From the NCBI GenBank assembly GCA_965222645.1, contig OZ244968.1, forward strand, positions 5,456,001 through 5,520,000: a DNA stretch of 64,000 nt, given 5' to 3'. Of the stretch, positions 47,101-55,911 are shown one piece after another (positions within the stretch are counted from its first letter, which is position 1; each line of letters opens with the position of its first letter). Source of the DNA: JABDMH01 sp965222645 (GTDB lineage Bacteria; Bacteroidota; Bacteroidia; Chitinophagales; Saprospiraceae). The position numbers were made by a program, and so were the translations under genes. The notes beneath the pieces are model-generated. The model was not told the origin of the DNA and ran no database searches. It saw nothing but the letters and a program-made list of their open reading frames with translations.

Positions 47101-47391
47101 CAAATTATTCTTTGCGAAAGGATATTTGCCCGATTCCTTAGTTTTTCCAAATAATCCCGATTCCAGATCGAGCCTGAGATCGGCCTCTCTTTTCTTTTCA
47201 TCCGGACCATGACAGGGAAAACACCGATCGGATAGAATTGGCCGGATGTGATAATTAAAGTCGATTTGTTCCGGAGTGGATGTGTGTGACACAACTTCCT
47301 TATTTTCTGTCGTACAGGCGATAAAGAAGATAAGGGAGATGAGAATCAAACCTGGGCTATGTTTGCAGTAATGTGTTTTGTACACCCTCAC
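44152..47391 (-). CDS. Lipoprotein cytochrome c / DUF1549 / LamG-like / DUF1553 protein
   Basis: A 1079-residue multi-domain envelope protein. A lipoprotein leader ends FFIAC (Cys26). A planctomycete-type cytochrome c domain follows with the haem motif CFPCH (Cys57, Cys60, His61). DUF1549 lies from about 155 to 370 (DRMTMEWLDVARYADSHG). A LamG-type concanavalin-like domain (about 445-660) follows, with the typical WTHLAFAYDGS. DUF1553 fills about 770-1060 (NPLTARVTVNRYWQMVFG). The stop codon region of the upstream DUF1501 gene overlaps its start by 4 bp, the usual pairing. The pair is presumed to oxidise or bind carbohydrate-derived substrates at the cell surface; no reaction is established. 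Confidence 0.92.
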   Translation of the reverse strand: MRVYKTHYCKHSPGLILISLIFFIACTTENKEVVSHTSTPEQIDFNYHIRPILSDRCFPCHGPDEKKREADLRLDLESGLFGKTKESGKYPFAKNNLRRSEAWLRIISDDPEYAMPPPNSNLTLDDHEVLLIKKWVSDGAKWKKHWAFIPPEKTEIPEDVDNPIDYFIRKKQKSLGLSSSPLAEKARLIRRVSFDLTGLPPSLEEIDHFLNDDREDAYEKLVEYLMQKDSYAERMTMEWLDVARYADSHGMHADGIRTMWPWRDWVIKAFKDNMPYDRFVTWQIAGDLIPDAGTDQILATGFFRNQPLNSELGIVPEEFRLKYVADRTNTTATAFLGLTFECAECHDHKFDPITQREFYETSSFFNNVNELGMIGNDRNFGPLLPLINSSTQKKLDSITDEINELERIQKMSLGNLDSIAVFIKGIDIDKTRGNKPVLDFAFDRFEKSSENDIRAYIDKNKHARVNGTPDLVDGIKNKAIRIDSDYDIIHFDGTIHPDLFDPFSGSVWARTEKRGEFQGVIGNIGDKNTGWRGWLFYLDTLGRPALILSHSLSHNLMQVVGNRQVKNGQWTHLAFAYDGSVDANGIRLYLDGDKLETEIIHNNLYKTLAPVQNRNYIPYPEKSVRMGFGSKYLFAPTDDGVFKGAFDEVKYYDRYITAIDVGLLYRKSKHGIADVDFSKKNKKEYFSYYFDSAFISRNRKLWRLRKEKYSLLGPVQEVMVMQEMREPRVTHLLERGQYDRPMEAVGTATPRAILPFPEHLPKNRLGFATWLFDKANPLTARVTVNRYWQMVFGRGIVDTPHDFGSQGSLPSHPELLDWLAVYFIESDWDVKALLGLMVTSDTYKQSSAIRTEHQVRDPKNIYLSRAPSYRLPFEMIRDHALASSGLLNTEVGGESVKPYQPPDLWKEKNEFSGYLKTYVRDSADDLYRRSMYTFIRRTIPPPAMITFDAPGRDKCTVTRERTNTPLQALVLLNDPQFVEAARVLAVRIQKEMNNATLEKQLSFGFRLLFGKSASSTELKLMQNQFSVSLEKFTKNPSEASKLLNTGEFPVDPNLDHEKTAALAMVANTLMNYDEFYMKR

Positions 47392-48830
47392 GCCAGAATC
47401 GATTTTACTACTTTGCCATGCACGTCAGTGAGCCTGTATCTTCTACCCTGAAATTTATATGTGAACCGTTCGTGATCAATACCTAATAGGTGAAGTACTG
47501 TGGCCTGAAAATCATGGATATGAACTGGATTTTCTACAATATTGTAGCTGAAATCATCTGTCTTCCCAAAAGAAAATCCTTTTTTAACTCCGGCACCAGC
47601 CATCCAGAGGGAATAGCATTTTGGATGATGATCTCTTCCATAATTAGTGAGGGTCAGTTTTCCCTGCGAATAGTTTGTCCTTCCAAATTCTCCTCCCCAA
47701 ATGACAAGCGTATCGTCCAGCATACCGCGTTGTTTCAGATCGATAATTAGTGCAGCTGATGCCTGATCAGTCTCTTTACATTGACGTTTTATATCTCTGG
47801 GAAGGTTATTGTGTTGATCCCATCCACGATGGTAAAGTTGAATGAAGCGTACTCCCTTCTCAGCCAACCGTCTCGCAAGCAGGCAATTTGCAGCATAGGT
47901 TCCGGGTATTTTTGCATCGGGTCCGTACAGGTCGAAAATGTGTTCTGGTTCTGATGACAGGTCGGTGATCTCAGGCACAGATCTTTGCATTTTGAACGCC
48001 ATTTCGTACTGTGCAATTCTGGCTTCGATCTCCGGGTCTTGAAATACCCCATATTGTGCTCGTTGCATCTTGTCTAAAATCTCAAGTTGACGTGCACGGT
48101 CTTCGTTGTTTATTCCATCCGGATTGGTGAGATATAGTACAGGATCTCTTCCGGCCCTGAATTGAACCCCCTGATGCTGCGATGGAAGAAATCCATTCCC
48201 CCATAGACGGGAGTAGAGCGGTTGGCCACCCTTACCTTTTGTGATCAGCACGATGAATGCTGGAAGATCACTATTCTCGCTACCCAGACCATAATCGATC
48301 CACGACCCCATAGAAGGTCTGCCCGGTAATTGCGATCCCGTTTGAATAAATGTAGCAGCGGGATCGTGATTTATCGCCTCTGTATGCATCGAATGGACAA
48401 AACATAACTCGTCGACTACCTGAGAATGATAGGGTAGGAGTTCACTCATCCAGGCACCGCTTTCTCCATACTGATCGAAACCAAACAGTGATCCGGCAAG
48501 GGGAAAGCTAGTTTGGCCGGCCGTCATTCCCGTAAGACGCTGACCCTGCCTGACCGATTCCGGAAGCTCCTGACCGTACATTTGGGTAAGCAAGGGCTTT
48601 GGATCAAATAAGTCCATCTGTGAAGGTGCCCCACTCTGAAACAAATAGATGATCCGCTTTGCTTTCGGTTGAAAATGTCGGACATTCATGTCCTGTATAG
48701 CCGATGCCTGTCCAAAGGAAGGATTGATTAGACCCGCAAGAGCTATGGAGCCCAGACCCAAAGCTGACTTGGATAGGAATTCTCTGCGATTATGTGTCCT
48801 TACGAATTTATTGCAGGCACTCATTTTCAA
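47388..48830 (-). CDS. DUF1501 protein with Tat leader
   Basis: A 480-residue exported protein of the alkaline-phosphatase/sulfatase-like DUF1501 family. A twin-arginine leader is visible (NRREFLSKSALGLGSIALAG, about 15-34). The core shows GAPSQMDLFDPKP, the MHTEAINHDPA segment with the conserved His, GSWIDYGLGSEN, and VIWGGEFGRTNYSQG near the C-terminus followed by GRDHHP. It is the obligate neighbour of cytochrome c/DUF1549-DUF1553 proteins, here upstream with a 4-bp overlap, so translation is coupled. Function unproven. Confidence 0.92.
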   Translation of the reverse strand: MKMSACNKFVRTHNRREFLSKSALGLGSIALAGLINPSFGQASAIQDMNVRHFQPKAKRIIYLFQSGAPSQMDLFDPKPLLTQMYGQELPESVRQGQRLTGMTAGQTSFPLAGSLFGFDQYGESGAWMSELLPYHSQVVDELCFVHSMHTEAINHDPAATFIQTGSQLPGRPSMGSWIDYGLGSENSDLPAFIVLITKGKGGQPLYSRLWGNGFLPSQHQGVQFRAGRDPVLYLTNPDGINNEDRARQLEILDKMQRAQYGVFQDPEIEARIAQYEMAFKMQRSVPEITDLSSEPEHIFDLYGPDAKIPGTYAANCLLARRLAEKGVRFIQLYHRGWDQHNNLPRDIKRQCKETDQASAALIIDLKQRGMLDDTLVIWGGEFGRTNYSQGKLTLTNYGRDHHPKCYSLWMAGAGVKKGFSFGKTDDFSYNIVENPVHIHDFQATVLHLLGIDHERFTYKFQGRRYRLTDVHGKVVKSILA

Positions 48831-49359
48831 TACTTGACGATACTTCCAAAATTAGTGAAATAATTGTACCCGGTTTGAGGGTTTTTGTATGCTTCTCTCA
48901 AAAGAAGGTGTAGAGCATAGGTCAAGATACAGAAGACTACTCAGGCTAGTCTGTGCATTCCAGCTGTGTTTTCCAATAAAAGTCTGAGGAAGCTCGGATC
49001 TATTTTGCGTTTTCGTACCCATCACTTTCCCGTAAAATACCTAACATACAGTACTTCGGCGTTTACTGATATCAATGCATTATTAACGAGGTGATGGAAC
49101 CTCCTGGAAAATCATCGGTGCTCTTCACCGGAATAATTATGCGTCTTGAGTTGGTATTTTGTTTCCTCTAATTCCAAATTTTGCTAGCCTTGGCACGTCA
49201 GGAAAAAATGCTGATTTAAGGAATTAATTGTTACTATCGTGATGGATTTGGAATTGAGATAGTCTTATTTATTCATGAAATCTATTGATACAGGTTGTGC
49301 GGATTTTCGATTTTGACGATAGATATTCTACATTATTTGATAAGTGGGGATAGTGCTAT
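48831..49359. other. Divergent intergenic stretch
   Basis: About 530 bases between the divergent DUF1501 and acyltransferase genes. I see no small gene, repeat or clear hairpin here. It must hold two promoters that I cannot pinpoint. Confidence 0.4.
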
Positions 49360-50121
49360 ATGATATTTAATCAATTAAGGGCGTACGTCAGACTTCTGAT
49401 TTTCGTGTCCACCATATCCATCGGAATGTCAGTTATTCTCATTGCATCTCTGCTAGGGGGTAAAAATCTGCAACGAAGTATGAACATCAGGAGAAGGTGG
49501 ATTAAGTTTATTTCACCTGTTCTGGGTTTGAAGATCATTAATCAAACTACACCTCCTGCAGAAGGTGGTCTCCTGTATATTTCTAATCACAGGTCTTTTA
49601 TGGATCCGGTCGTGATATTGCATTTTATATACGCTCTGCCTCTGGCTAAGGCAGAAGTGAATTCTTATCCCTTGATCGGTTTTGGAGCAAGAATCACGGG
49701 AGTCCTATATGTTGTGAGGGATAATATGAATAGCAGGGTACGTGCTCGTGATGCGATATCACATACCCTCCGCGAAAAATGGAACGTATTAGTGTACCCG
49801 GAAGGAACAACTTTTAATACGCCAAAGTCCGGTCCCTTTAAAAAGGGATCTTTTGAGATTGCTTCCTCAGAGAATATTTGGGTCGTACCTGTGGCCATCG
49901 AGTATCGAGATCCCCGGGATCACTGGAAGAATAAGTCACTATTTCAGCAGTACCTGTATCAATTTGGCAAGAGCCAAAGTGTCTGCCGAATCGAATTTGC
50001 TGAGCCAATCACTGACGACGATCCGCTCAAACTCCTAAAAACGACGCAGAGCTGGATCAATGAGCAATTAGAACTATTTCGAACGGACTTTGATTCGCAA
50101 GACACCGGTGGGAATATTTAA
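49360..50121 (+). CDS. 1-acyl-sn-glycerol-3-phosphate acyltransferase family protein
   Basis: A 253-residue membrane-associated acyltransferase of the PlsC group, which transfers an acyl chain to lysophosphatidate or a related lysolipid at the inner membrane. One N-terminal membrane helix (about 10-32) precedes the catalytic motif NHRSFMD (His77, Asp82), and the second block is VYPEGTTF with the GT pair near 150. The gene ends 8 bp from the convergent bifunctional-nuclease-family gene. Confidence 0.88.
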   Translation: MIFNQLRAYVRLLIFVSTISIGMSVILIASLLGGKNLQRSMNIRRRWIKFISPVLGLKIINQTTPPAEGGLLYISNHRSFMDPVVILHFIYALPLAKAEVNSYPLIGFGARITGVLYVVRDNMNSRVRARDAISHTLREKWNVLVYPEGTTFNTPKSGPFKKGSFEIASSENIWVVPVAIEYRDPRDHWKNKSLFQQYLYQFGKSQSVCRIEFAEPITDDDPLKLLKTTQSWINEQLELFRTDFDSQDTGGNI

Positions 50122-50129
50122 GTTGGTAA

Positions 50130-50732
50130 CTAAGAACCCTGTGTCCGCTTGTTTATTTCATCTCTAATACGGGCGGCTTTTTCATAATTTTCTTCTGCCA
50201 AAACTTCATCAAGCATATTTTTTAGAGCTTCTATCGAATAACTGGAAAGTGGACCTCCTCTCTTTTCTTGGGGTTCTACAACTTCCATGTATTTTCCTTC
50301 CTTTCCCTCCGGGTCCTGCTTTTCATCAAGAATTACACCAGCGGTCTCCAAAATAAATTCATAGGTATAAACGGGACAGTTAAAACGGACAGCCATCGCC
50401 AATGCATCGGACGTACGAGAGTCGATTTCTATAATTTCCCCCTTTCGGAGGCAAACCAGTTTAGCGTAGAAAATGCCGTCTAAAAGATCATTGATAATAA
50501 CTTCCTTGAGATCTACATCAAAAGTATCCAGAGCGTTTTTAAATAAATCATGGGTGAGGGGTCGGTTTGGAGTCATTCGCTCCATAGCTACGGCAATGGC
50601 TTGAGCTTCAAATGCACCTATGACGATCGGCAACCGCCTCGATCCATTTTGTTCTCCCAACACGACAGCATAGTTATGTGTTTGGCTTACGCTGTGTGAT
50701 AATGCAACAATATCCAGGGGTATTTTCCTCAT
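50130..50732 (-). CDS. Bifunctional nuclease family protein (DUF151) with C-terminal UVR motif
   Basis: A 200-residue cytosolic protein. Residues 1-130 form the DUF151/BFN domain (LPIVIGAFEAQAIAVAME and SRTSDALAMAVRFNCPVY are diagnostic). The last 35 residues form a UVR helical hairpin (NMLDEVLAEENYEKAARIRD), as in UvrB/UvrC-interacting proteins. The BFN-UVR fusion is the usual form in Bacteroidota. Nuclease activity is reported for plant relatives but is not certain here. It follows etfA by 61 bp on the same strand. Confidence 0.9.
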   Translation of the reverse strand: MRKIPLDIVALSHSVSQTHNYAVVLGEQNGSRRLPIVIGAFEAQAIAVAMERMTPNRPLTHDLFKNALDTFDVDLKEVIINDLLDGIFYAKLVCLRKGEIIEIDSRTSDALAMAVRFNCPVYTYEFILETAGVILDEKQDPEGKEGKYMEVVEPQEKRGGPLSSYSIEALKNMLDEVLAEENYEKAARIRDEINKRTQGS

Positions 50733-50793
50733 TAATAGTTTTTACCGTTAGTAACGAAAGTAAGTAAAATTTAAGCCACAGAGCGATTAAATT

Positions 50794-51756
50794 TTATCCG
50801 TTAGCAGCCTTAAATCTTCGCACAGCCTCGGTCAATCTGGGTACCACATCAAACAAATCTCCAACAACTCCGTAGTCTGCAGCCTTAAAAAATGGAGCCT
50901 CCGGATCCTTGTTTATAACAACGATATTTTTAGAATTATTGACTCCTCCCAAATGCTGAATAGCACCGGATATCCCAATCGCAACGTATAAATTAGGTCG
51001 AATTGCAACTCCGGTCTGCCCTACATGCTCATGATGTGGCCTCCATCCCGAATCTGCGACTGGACGACTACAAGCTGTAGCTGCACCCAGCTCCCTCGCG
51101 AGGTCCTCCAAAATGGACCAGTTCTCGGGGCCTTTAAAGCCTCTTCCACCCGAGACAACCAGTTCTGCATCCGGCAATGGTACCACGTCATCTTCTCTTT
51201 TTAGCGTCTCCACCTTTATGCTAGATGGCGGCATCTCAACATCAAGTGATTCTACATCAACAGCTGTACCAGTTTTTACCGGTGGAATCGAATTTCCCTG
51301 AACTGTGATCACCGCCTTAGGGGATTCGATCTGAATGGTTACTGTGGCTTTTCCGGAATAGACCGATTTTTTCACCTGGAGGTGATCGTTATTTTGCGGA
51401 GGTGCATTTACAGCGGTAACTAACCCAGCATCAATTAGGACCGCCAGTCGCCCTGCAAGAGCTTTGCCTTGTGCGCTATGACTCATCACCACAATGGCAG
51501 AATCCGTCCTGGAAGCAGTTTCAGCTATGATTTTGGCGAATTGCGATTCATCAAAATGTTCATTTTCTAACGATACATTTTTTACCGCAGATGCTCCGTA
51601 GTGTCCCAGATCTCCAGCATTATTGACCGGACCAATAGTCATGGCAATGCAATCGGTGCCCTTAAGATCTGCAATCAATTTACCCATCGTCACTGCCTCA
51701 AAGGCTGATTTTCTACAGGATTTATCGACGCTCTCTGCGTATACTAATACAGACAT
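50794..51756 (-). CDS. etfA: Electron transfer flavoprotein, alpha subunit
   Basis: A 320-residue FAD-binding subunit. The N-terminal domain begins SVLVYAESVDK, and the C-terminal FAD domain shows GGRGFKGPENW, SRPVADSGWRPHHEHVGQTG and YVAIGISGAIQHLGG, the EtfA signature region. It pairs with EtfB (21 bp upstream) to carry electrons from acyl-CoA and other dehydrogenases to the respiratory chain. Full length and apparently intact. Confidence 0.96.
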   Translation of the reverse strand: MSVLVYAESVDKSCRKSAFEAVTMGKLIADLKGTDCIAMTIGPVNNAGDLGHYGASAVKNVSLENEHFDESQFAKIIAETASRTDSAIVVMSHSAQGKALAGRLAVLIDAGLVTAVNAPPQNNDHLQVKKSVYSGKATVTIQIESPKAVITVQGNSIPPVKTGTAVDVESLDVEMPPSSIKVETLKREDDVVPLPDAELVVSGGRGFKGPENWSILEDLARELGAATACSRPVADSGWRPHHEHVGQTGVAIRPNLYVAIGISGAIQHLGGVNNSKNIVVINKDPEAPFFKAADYGVVGDLFDVVPRLTEAVRRFKAANG

Positions 51757-51777
51757 TTTCTCAAATTGTAGATTTTC

Positions 51778-52518
51778 TTAAATTACTTTGGCCTCTTCGT
51801 GCAGGAGCCGGACCAGCTCCTCCATATCCTCAGGATCTACCAGCACGCAATTGCTCCTCTCTTCCGGAAGATCAAATCTCACTATGCGGGTTTTTTCCCC
51901 TGAGATAACGGGTTCCTTGACTTCCAATGGTTTGCGCTTGGCCATCATAATTCCCCTCATGTTTGGGATCCTCTGCTCTGCCAGCCCTTTGGATGCACTG
52001 AGGACAAGGGGAAGCTCCAGTGCGATTTTTTCGTCTCCTGATGTGCCTTCTCTCACCAGGGTAGCCGACCGCCCGTCAATATCCAGCGCTGTGGCAAATG
52101 ATATGAATGGGAGGTCGAGCAGACCTGCCAACATCGAACCAACCTGTGCATTGTTGTACTCAATTGTTTCTTTTCCCGTGAAAATGAGATCGTAATTCCC
52201 ATCTTTTGCCACAGCCGCAATTTGTGTCGCCACATCTTCAGCATTTAAAGCCTCCTTGTTGATTCGAATGGCATCATCAGCACCTATTGCCAATCCCTTA
52301 CGAATGATCGATTCGTTGGCTGGCTCTCCCACATGGATAAGAGTGACCGTGCCACCATGAGCCTCTCTTATTTCGAGTGCTTTGACTAGTGCATACCACT
52401 CGTCATAGGGATTCATAATGTGCTGGACACCTGAGGTATCAAATATCGTATTATCATTGGTAAAGGCAATTCTCGCGGTCGTATCCGGCACTTTACTTAT
52501 GCAAACCAGACTTTTCAT
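51778..52518 (-). CDS. etfB: Electron transfer flavoprotein, beta subunit
   Basis: A 246-residue AMP-binding subunit. The true start is the ATG at 52518 (MKSLVCISKVPDT); the longer open frame upstream is not part of the family. DEWYALVKALEIREAHGG, then the conserved DLIFTGKETIEYNNAQVG and LPFISFATALDIDG match the domain. It is first in the etfB-etfA-BFN unit and divergent from the TPR gene. Confidence 0.96.
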   Translation of the reverse strand: MKSLVCISKVPDTTARIAFTNDNTIFDTSGVQHIMNPYDEWYALVKALEIREAHGGTVTLIHVGEPANESIIRKGLAIGADDAIRINKEALNAEDVATQIAAVAKDGNYDLIFTGKETIEYNNAQVGSMLAGLLDLPFISFATALDIDGRSATLVREGTSGDEKIALELPLVLSASKGLAEQRIPNMRGIMMAKRKPLEVKEPVISGEKTRIVRFDLPEERSNCVLVDPEDMEELVRLLHEEAKVI

Positions 52519-52574
52519 ATCTTTCTTTTGTAGGACGGCAAAGATAGCAGGATGTGTATGAATTATAAAAAATC

Positions 52575-52922
52575 TTGGAAGTGAACAGAATTGATCAATT
52601 GCAGGAGCTTCTCCGGGAGGACAGTAGTGATCCCTTCTTGCATTTTGCACTGGCCAAAGAGTTTGAGAAAGTAAATGATCACACCAAGGCTATGGAAAAG
52701 TACACGCATCTTTTGGATTCATTTCCAAAGTATCTGGGCACATACTACCACGCCGGAAAGTGTCTTGAGGCCATCGGATTGCCCTACAAGGCCCTGGGTA
52801 TCTATGACAAGGGCGTAGAGCTGGCTGAGGAGGCAAATGATCATCACAGTCTCAGGGAATTGAGAGAGATTCAATCTGATCTACAGAATCGCCTGCTTGC
52901 TGATTCTGACACAAACGAGTAA
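52575..52922 (+). CDS. Small TPR protein
   Basis: A 115-residue soluble protein made of two to three tetratricopeptide units: PFLHFALAKEFEKVNDHTKA, then YYHAGKCLEAIGLPYKALGIY, which hold the Ala/Gly/Tyr pattern of TPR helices, and a charged C-terminal helix. It probably mediates a protein contact; the partner is unknown. The start is TTG at 52575 or GTG at 52581, neither with a clear ribosome-binding site. Its divergent position from etfB suggests a shared promoter region. Confidence 0.8.
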   Translation: MEVNRIDQLQELLREDSSDPFLHFALAKEFEKVNDHTKAMEKYTHLLDSFPKYLGTYYHAGKCLEAIGLPYKALGIYDKGVELAEEANDHHSLRELREIQSDLQNRLLADSDTNE

Positions 52923-53010
52923 TCATTTCAGGCGATACGACGTACAAGAGCAGATGTGAGACAAAAGGAGCATCGGGAAGTGTCTCAAAATTTTTTGGAT
53001 CGAAGAGGTC

Positions 53011-53799
53011 TTATAAAGCAATGCTTCCCTCAAAAATTAACTCAGCAGGACCACAGAGCCAGATATTGCGATATGTATCACCCTCCCGCTCAAACCTCAC
53101 GAGTAATTTACCTCCCTTGGTTTTGATGACAGTGGAGATGGATCCAGTTTGTTTTTGCTGGATGGCCAGAGAAATTGCCGAAGCCACGACTCCAGTCCCG
53201 CAGCTCAACGTTTCGGCTTCCACACCCCTCTCATAAGTAGAGACTTCAATGCCATCGGGAATCCGTTCCACAAAATTGACATTGACTCCCTGCTCCCGGA
53301 ATGGAGCTGAATAACGTATAGCTCTGCCGGTCTGTTCTACATCCAGATCACTGAGATCCTCCACAAAGGTCACATAATGAGGGGAGCCAGTATTGAGAAA
53401 ATAAAATCCCTTGCCTGTATTTATATTTTGAACATTTGTCATTCTGACCTCTACATCTCCATTTGCCCCTGATATACGGGCTTCATGGACACCGTCAGAT
53501 GCAATGAATCGGCCGTGATCACTAAATCTCCCCAGCTTGTGACAATGTGATACTGCGCATCGGGATCCATTCCCACAAAGTGAGCCTACAAGACCATCGG
53601 CATTGAAATAAATCATTTCGAAATCCACCCCAGAGGCAGACTGAAGCAAGATTAATCCATCTGCACCTATCCCAAAACGGCGGTCACACAACCTTCTGAT
53701 CAGACGCTGCTGGTCGGGTTTAATGTGACGGTTCTGAAATTGGTCAATGATGATAAAATCATTTCCTGTGCCTTGATACTTGCTGAAGGGTACTGCCAT
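53011..53799 (-). CDS. dapF: Diaminopimelate epimerase
   Basis: A 262-residue cofactor-independent epimerase converting LL- to meso-diaminopimelate for lysine and peptidoglycan synthesis. Both catalytic cysteines are present: Cys75 in LCGNGSRC and Cys200 in SCGTGV. The N-terminal YQGTGNDFI is the family signature. Length is normal. A 58-residue membrane protein starts just upstream, its stop only 4 bp before the dapF start, so the two are co-transcribed. Confidence 0.95.
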   Translation of the reverse strand: MAVPFSKYQGTGNDFIIIDQFQNRHIKPDQQRLIRRLCDRRFGIGADGLILLQSASGVDFEMIYFNADGLVGSLCGNGSRCAVSHCHKLGRFSDHGRFIASDGVHEARISGANGDVEVRMTNVQNINTGKGFYFLNTGSPHYVTFVEDLSDLDVEQTGRAIRYSAPFREQGVNVNFVERIPDGIEVSTYERGVEAETLSCGTGVVASAISLAIQQKQTGSISTVIKTKGGKLLVRFEREGDTYRNIWLCGPAELIFEGSIAL

Positions 53800-53803
53800 A
53801 CTC

Positions 53804-53980
53804 CTATTTAGTGGTTTCTATTTCTTGTGGACTGGGATCACTGTTGAGCTTGCATGATCGATAACCCATCAATCCCACAAGCAGCAAAATCAAAACCAAG
53901 CCAAAGAGTGAAAAACGCCATCCCCACATATTACCAAGGTATTCGTCCTTTTGTTCTGGAAAAAACTTTCGTTTTGCCAT
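53804..53980 (-). CDS. 58-residue single-helix membrane protein upstream of dapF
   Basis: An ATG-to-TAG frame on the dapF strand, ending 4 bp before the dapF start. The N-terminus is basic and acidic (AKRKFFPEQKDEYLG). A membrane helix follows (FSLFGLVLILLLVGLMGY, about 26-43), then a short polar tail (RSCKLNSDPS). Charge distribution suggests the N-terminus faces the cytoplasm. I do not recognise the family. The tight spacing to dapF and the clean hydrophobic helix make it a likely real gene. Confidence 0.68.
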   Translation of the reverse strand: MAKRKFFPEQKDEYLGNMWGWRFSLFGLVLILLLVGLMGYRSCKLNSDPSPQEIETTK

Positions 53981-54461
53981 TCTACTTATCTTAAGAGACA
54001 GCGAAGTTATGGGTCAGCATTCGTTTAAACAAGCCGGCTTATTTGGGCTTAACCTTGCAGGCAGGTCAGTATCTTGGCATTTTTCTTATTTGGAGTCAGT
54101 GCTGCAAGGAGACAATTCAGGTGAAGATTACCTACCGGTGTAGATGGATGTCACGATCGTTTGGCAGGCGGCATTCTGCATTTCTTCAAGCGATTTGTTG
54201 TAATGACTGCTCATATTTGCTAACTTGACATCAAGAGCCGGGGCCACTTGGTTGGTCCAGGCGACTTGTTGAATCGGAAAACGGGAAATGAGAACTCAGG
54301 GACTATCGGGGAAATACCATTGAGTGGAAGTAGTTTATGCGGTTATGCAATCTGGCAAGGAGATTGCTCTAGTAAACATACCTTCGACGTTATCCTTACG
54401 TTAAATTGGAAAGCTATCGCCTCACGTTGTCCTGAATGACCGTAGTTTGATCGATTCGATC
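53981..54461. other. Gene-free stretch
   Basis: About 480 bases between divergent genes. Open frames here are short and unpatterned, and no hairpin or repeat stands out. It should contain the HtrA promoter. Confidence 0.4.
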
Positions 54462-55904
54462 ATGCTAAAAAAGAGAGCTATGAAGAACATTTTGATGTTG
54501 GCTACCGTCGCACTGCTAAGTTCAATGATTACTGTTGGGGTCTTTAAATATTTTGAAAGTCCGGACAAGATCATTATTAGAGAACCCATCCTGCCTCAAA
54601 AGGCGTACATAAATGATGTTGAGATTTCTCAAAAGCCACCTCAAGGTAATGCCTCATCATCACCTACGGATTTTATAGCTGCCGCACAGGAAGCCACACC
54701 TGCGGTCGTCTTTATCCGGACATTGCATGCCAATAAAAAAGGATACTGGAACTATAAATACACGGCCTCTTCGGGCAGTGGTGTGATCATATCTCCGGAT
54801 GGATACATCGTGACGAATCATCACGTCGTCACCGACGGCTCGGAGATACATATTACCCTAAATGACAAGAGAGAGTTTGTCGCAGAATGGGTAGGCAGCG
54901 ACCCGTCTACTGACATTGCCTTGCTAAAAATCGATACGGATCAATTGCCCTTTGTGACCTTCGGCAATTCAGATCATGTGCAAATTGGAGAGTGGGTAAT
55001 TGCCATCGGAAATCCGTTTCAGTTGGAGTCTACGGTCACTGCAGGTATTGTCAGCGCAAAAGCACGCAACATCAGCATTTTGGAAAATGAAGCCAGCGTA
55101 GAATCATTTATTCAGACCGATGCAGTGGTAAATCAAGGCAACAGTGGAGGTGCGCTGGTTAATACAAATGGAGAGTTGATTGGAATCAATGCGGCCATCA
55201 TCACACAATCAGGCAAATATGAGGGCTATTCGTTTGCTATTCCATCGAATTTGGCCCTGAAAGTGATCGCCGACCTCCGGGATTATGGAGAAGTGAGAAG
55301 GGGGGTACTCGGAGCTCATATAAGAAATCTCACAAGTGAGGATGCCAAGAAAATGAATCTGAAGGAAGTACATGGAGTGTACATAAAAGAGGTCAACTAC
55401 AATAGCGCCGCCAAGGAAGCGGGATTGCAGAGTGGAGATGTGATCGTGAGCTTGGATGGAGCGCAGGTCAGTACTTTCCCCGAGCTTCAGGAATTAATGG
55501 CTCGAAACCGACCCGGTGATGCCCTTGCCATAGAATACCTGAGAGATGGGAAAAAATACAAATCGACAGTTGTACTGCGTCAGAAAATAATTCGCAAGCT
55601 CGATCCAATGATGGTTGAAATAGGATTTGAGCTACACGATCTAAAGCAGACTGAAGTATCCAAATTTGGTAAGTCCGGTGCAAAGGTAAATAGCATTTAC
55701 AGGAAGAGTAAAATAGATGATACCAATATGGAGCTCGATTTTATAATAACCTCTGTCAATGGCGAAGTTGTAACTAGTGTAGATGAGACATTAGAGGCTA
55801 TTAAGGATGTCGAAGCCGATATCGTGGAACTCGGCGGTTTTTATCCGCAGTTTGAGGGTGAGTACTTTTATGCTTTCAGAAAGAGCGACGTGGGTGGTGA
55901 CTGA
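54462..55904 (+). CDS. HtrA/DegP-type serine protease with PDZ domain
   Basis: A 480-residue envelope protease. One N-terminal membrane anchor or signal (LMLATVALLSSMITVGVF, about 11-28) is followed by the trypsin-like domain: TNHHVV gives His121, STDIALLKI gives Asp151 and QGNSGGAL gives Ser228, a complete triad. A PDZ domain spans about 272-370 (GVLGAHIRNL, then AGLQSGDVIVSLDG), and a divergent second PDZ-like tail fills the rest. It degrades or refolds damaged periplasmic proteins. The start is uncertain: ATG at 54462 or 54480. Confidence 0.92.
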   Translation: MLKKRAMKNILMLATVALLSSMITVGVFKYFESPDKIIIREPILPQKAYINDVEISQKPPQGNASSSPTDFIAAAQEATPAVVFIRTLHANKKGYWNYKYTASSGSGVIISPDGYIVTNHHVVTDGSEIHITLNDKREFVAEWVGSDPSTDIALLKIDTDQLPFVTFGNSDHVQIGEWVIAIGNPFQLESTVTAGIVSAKARNISILENEASVESFIQTDAVVNQGNSGGALVNTNGELIGINAAIITQSGKYEGYSFAIPSNLALKVIADLRDYGEVRRGVLGAHIRNLTSEDAKKMNLKEVHGVYIKEVNYNSAAKEAGLQSGDVIVSLDGAQVSTFPELQELMARNRPGDALAIEYLRDGKKYKSTVVLRQKIIRKLDPMMVEIGFELHDLKQTEVSKFGKSGAKVNSIYRKSKIDDTNMELDFIITSVNGEVVTSVDETLEAIKDVEADIVELGGFYPQFEGEYFYAFRKSDVGGD

Positions 55905-55911
55905 TTTGAAG

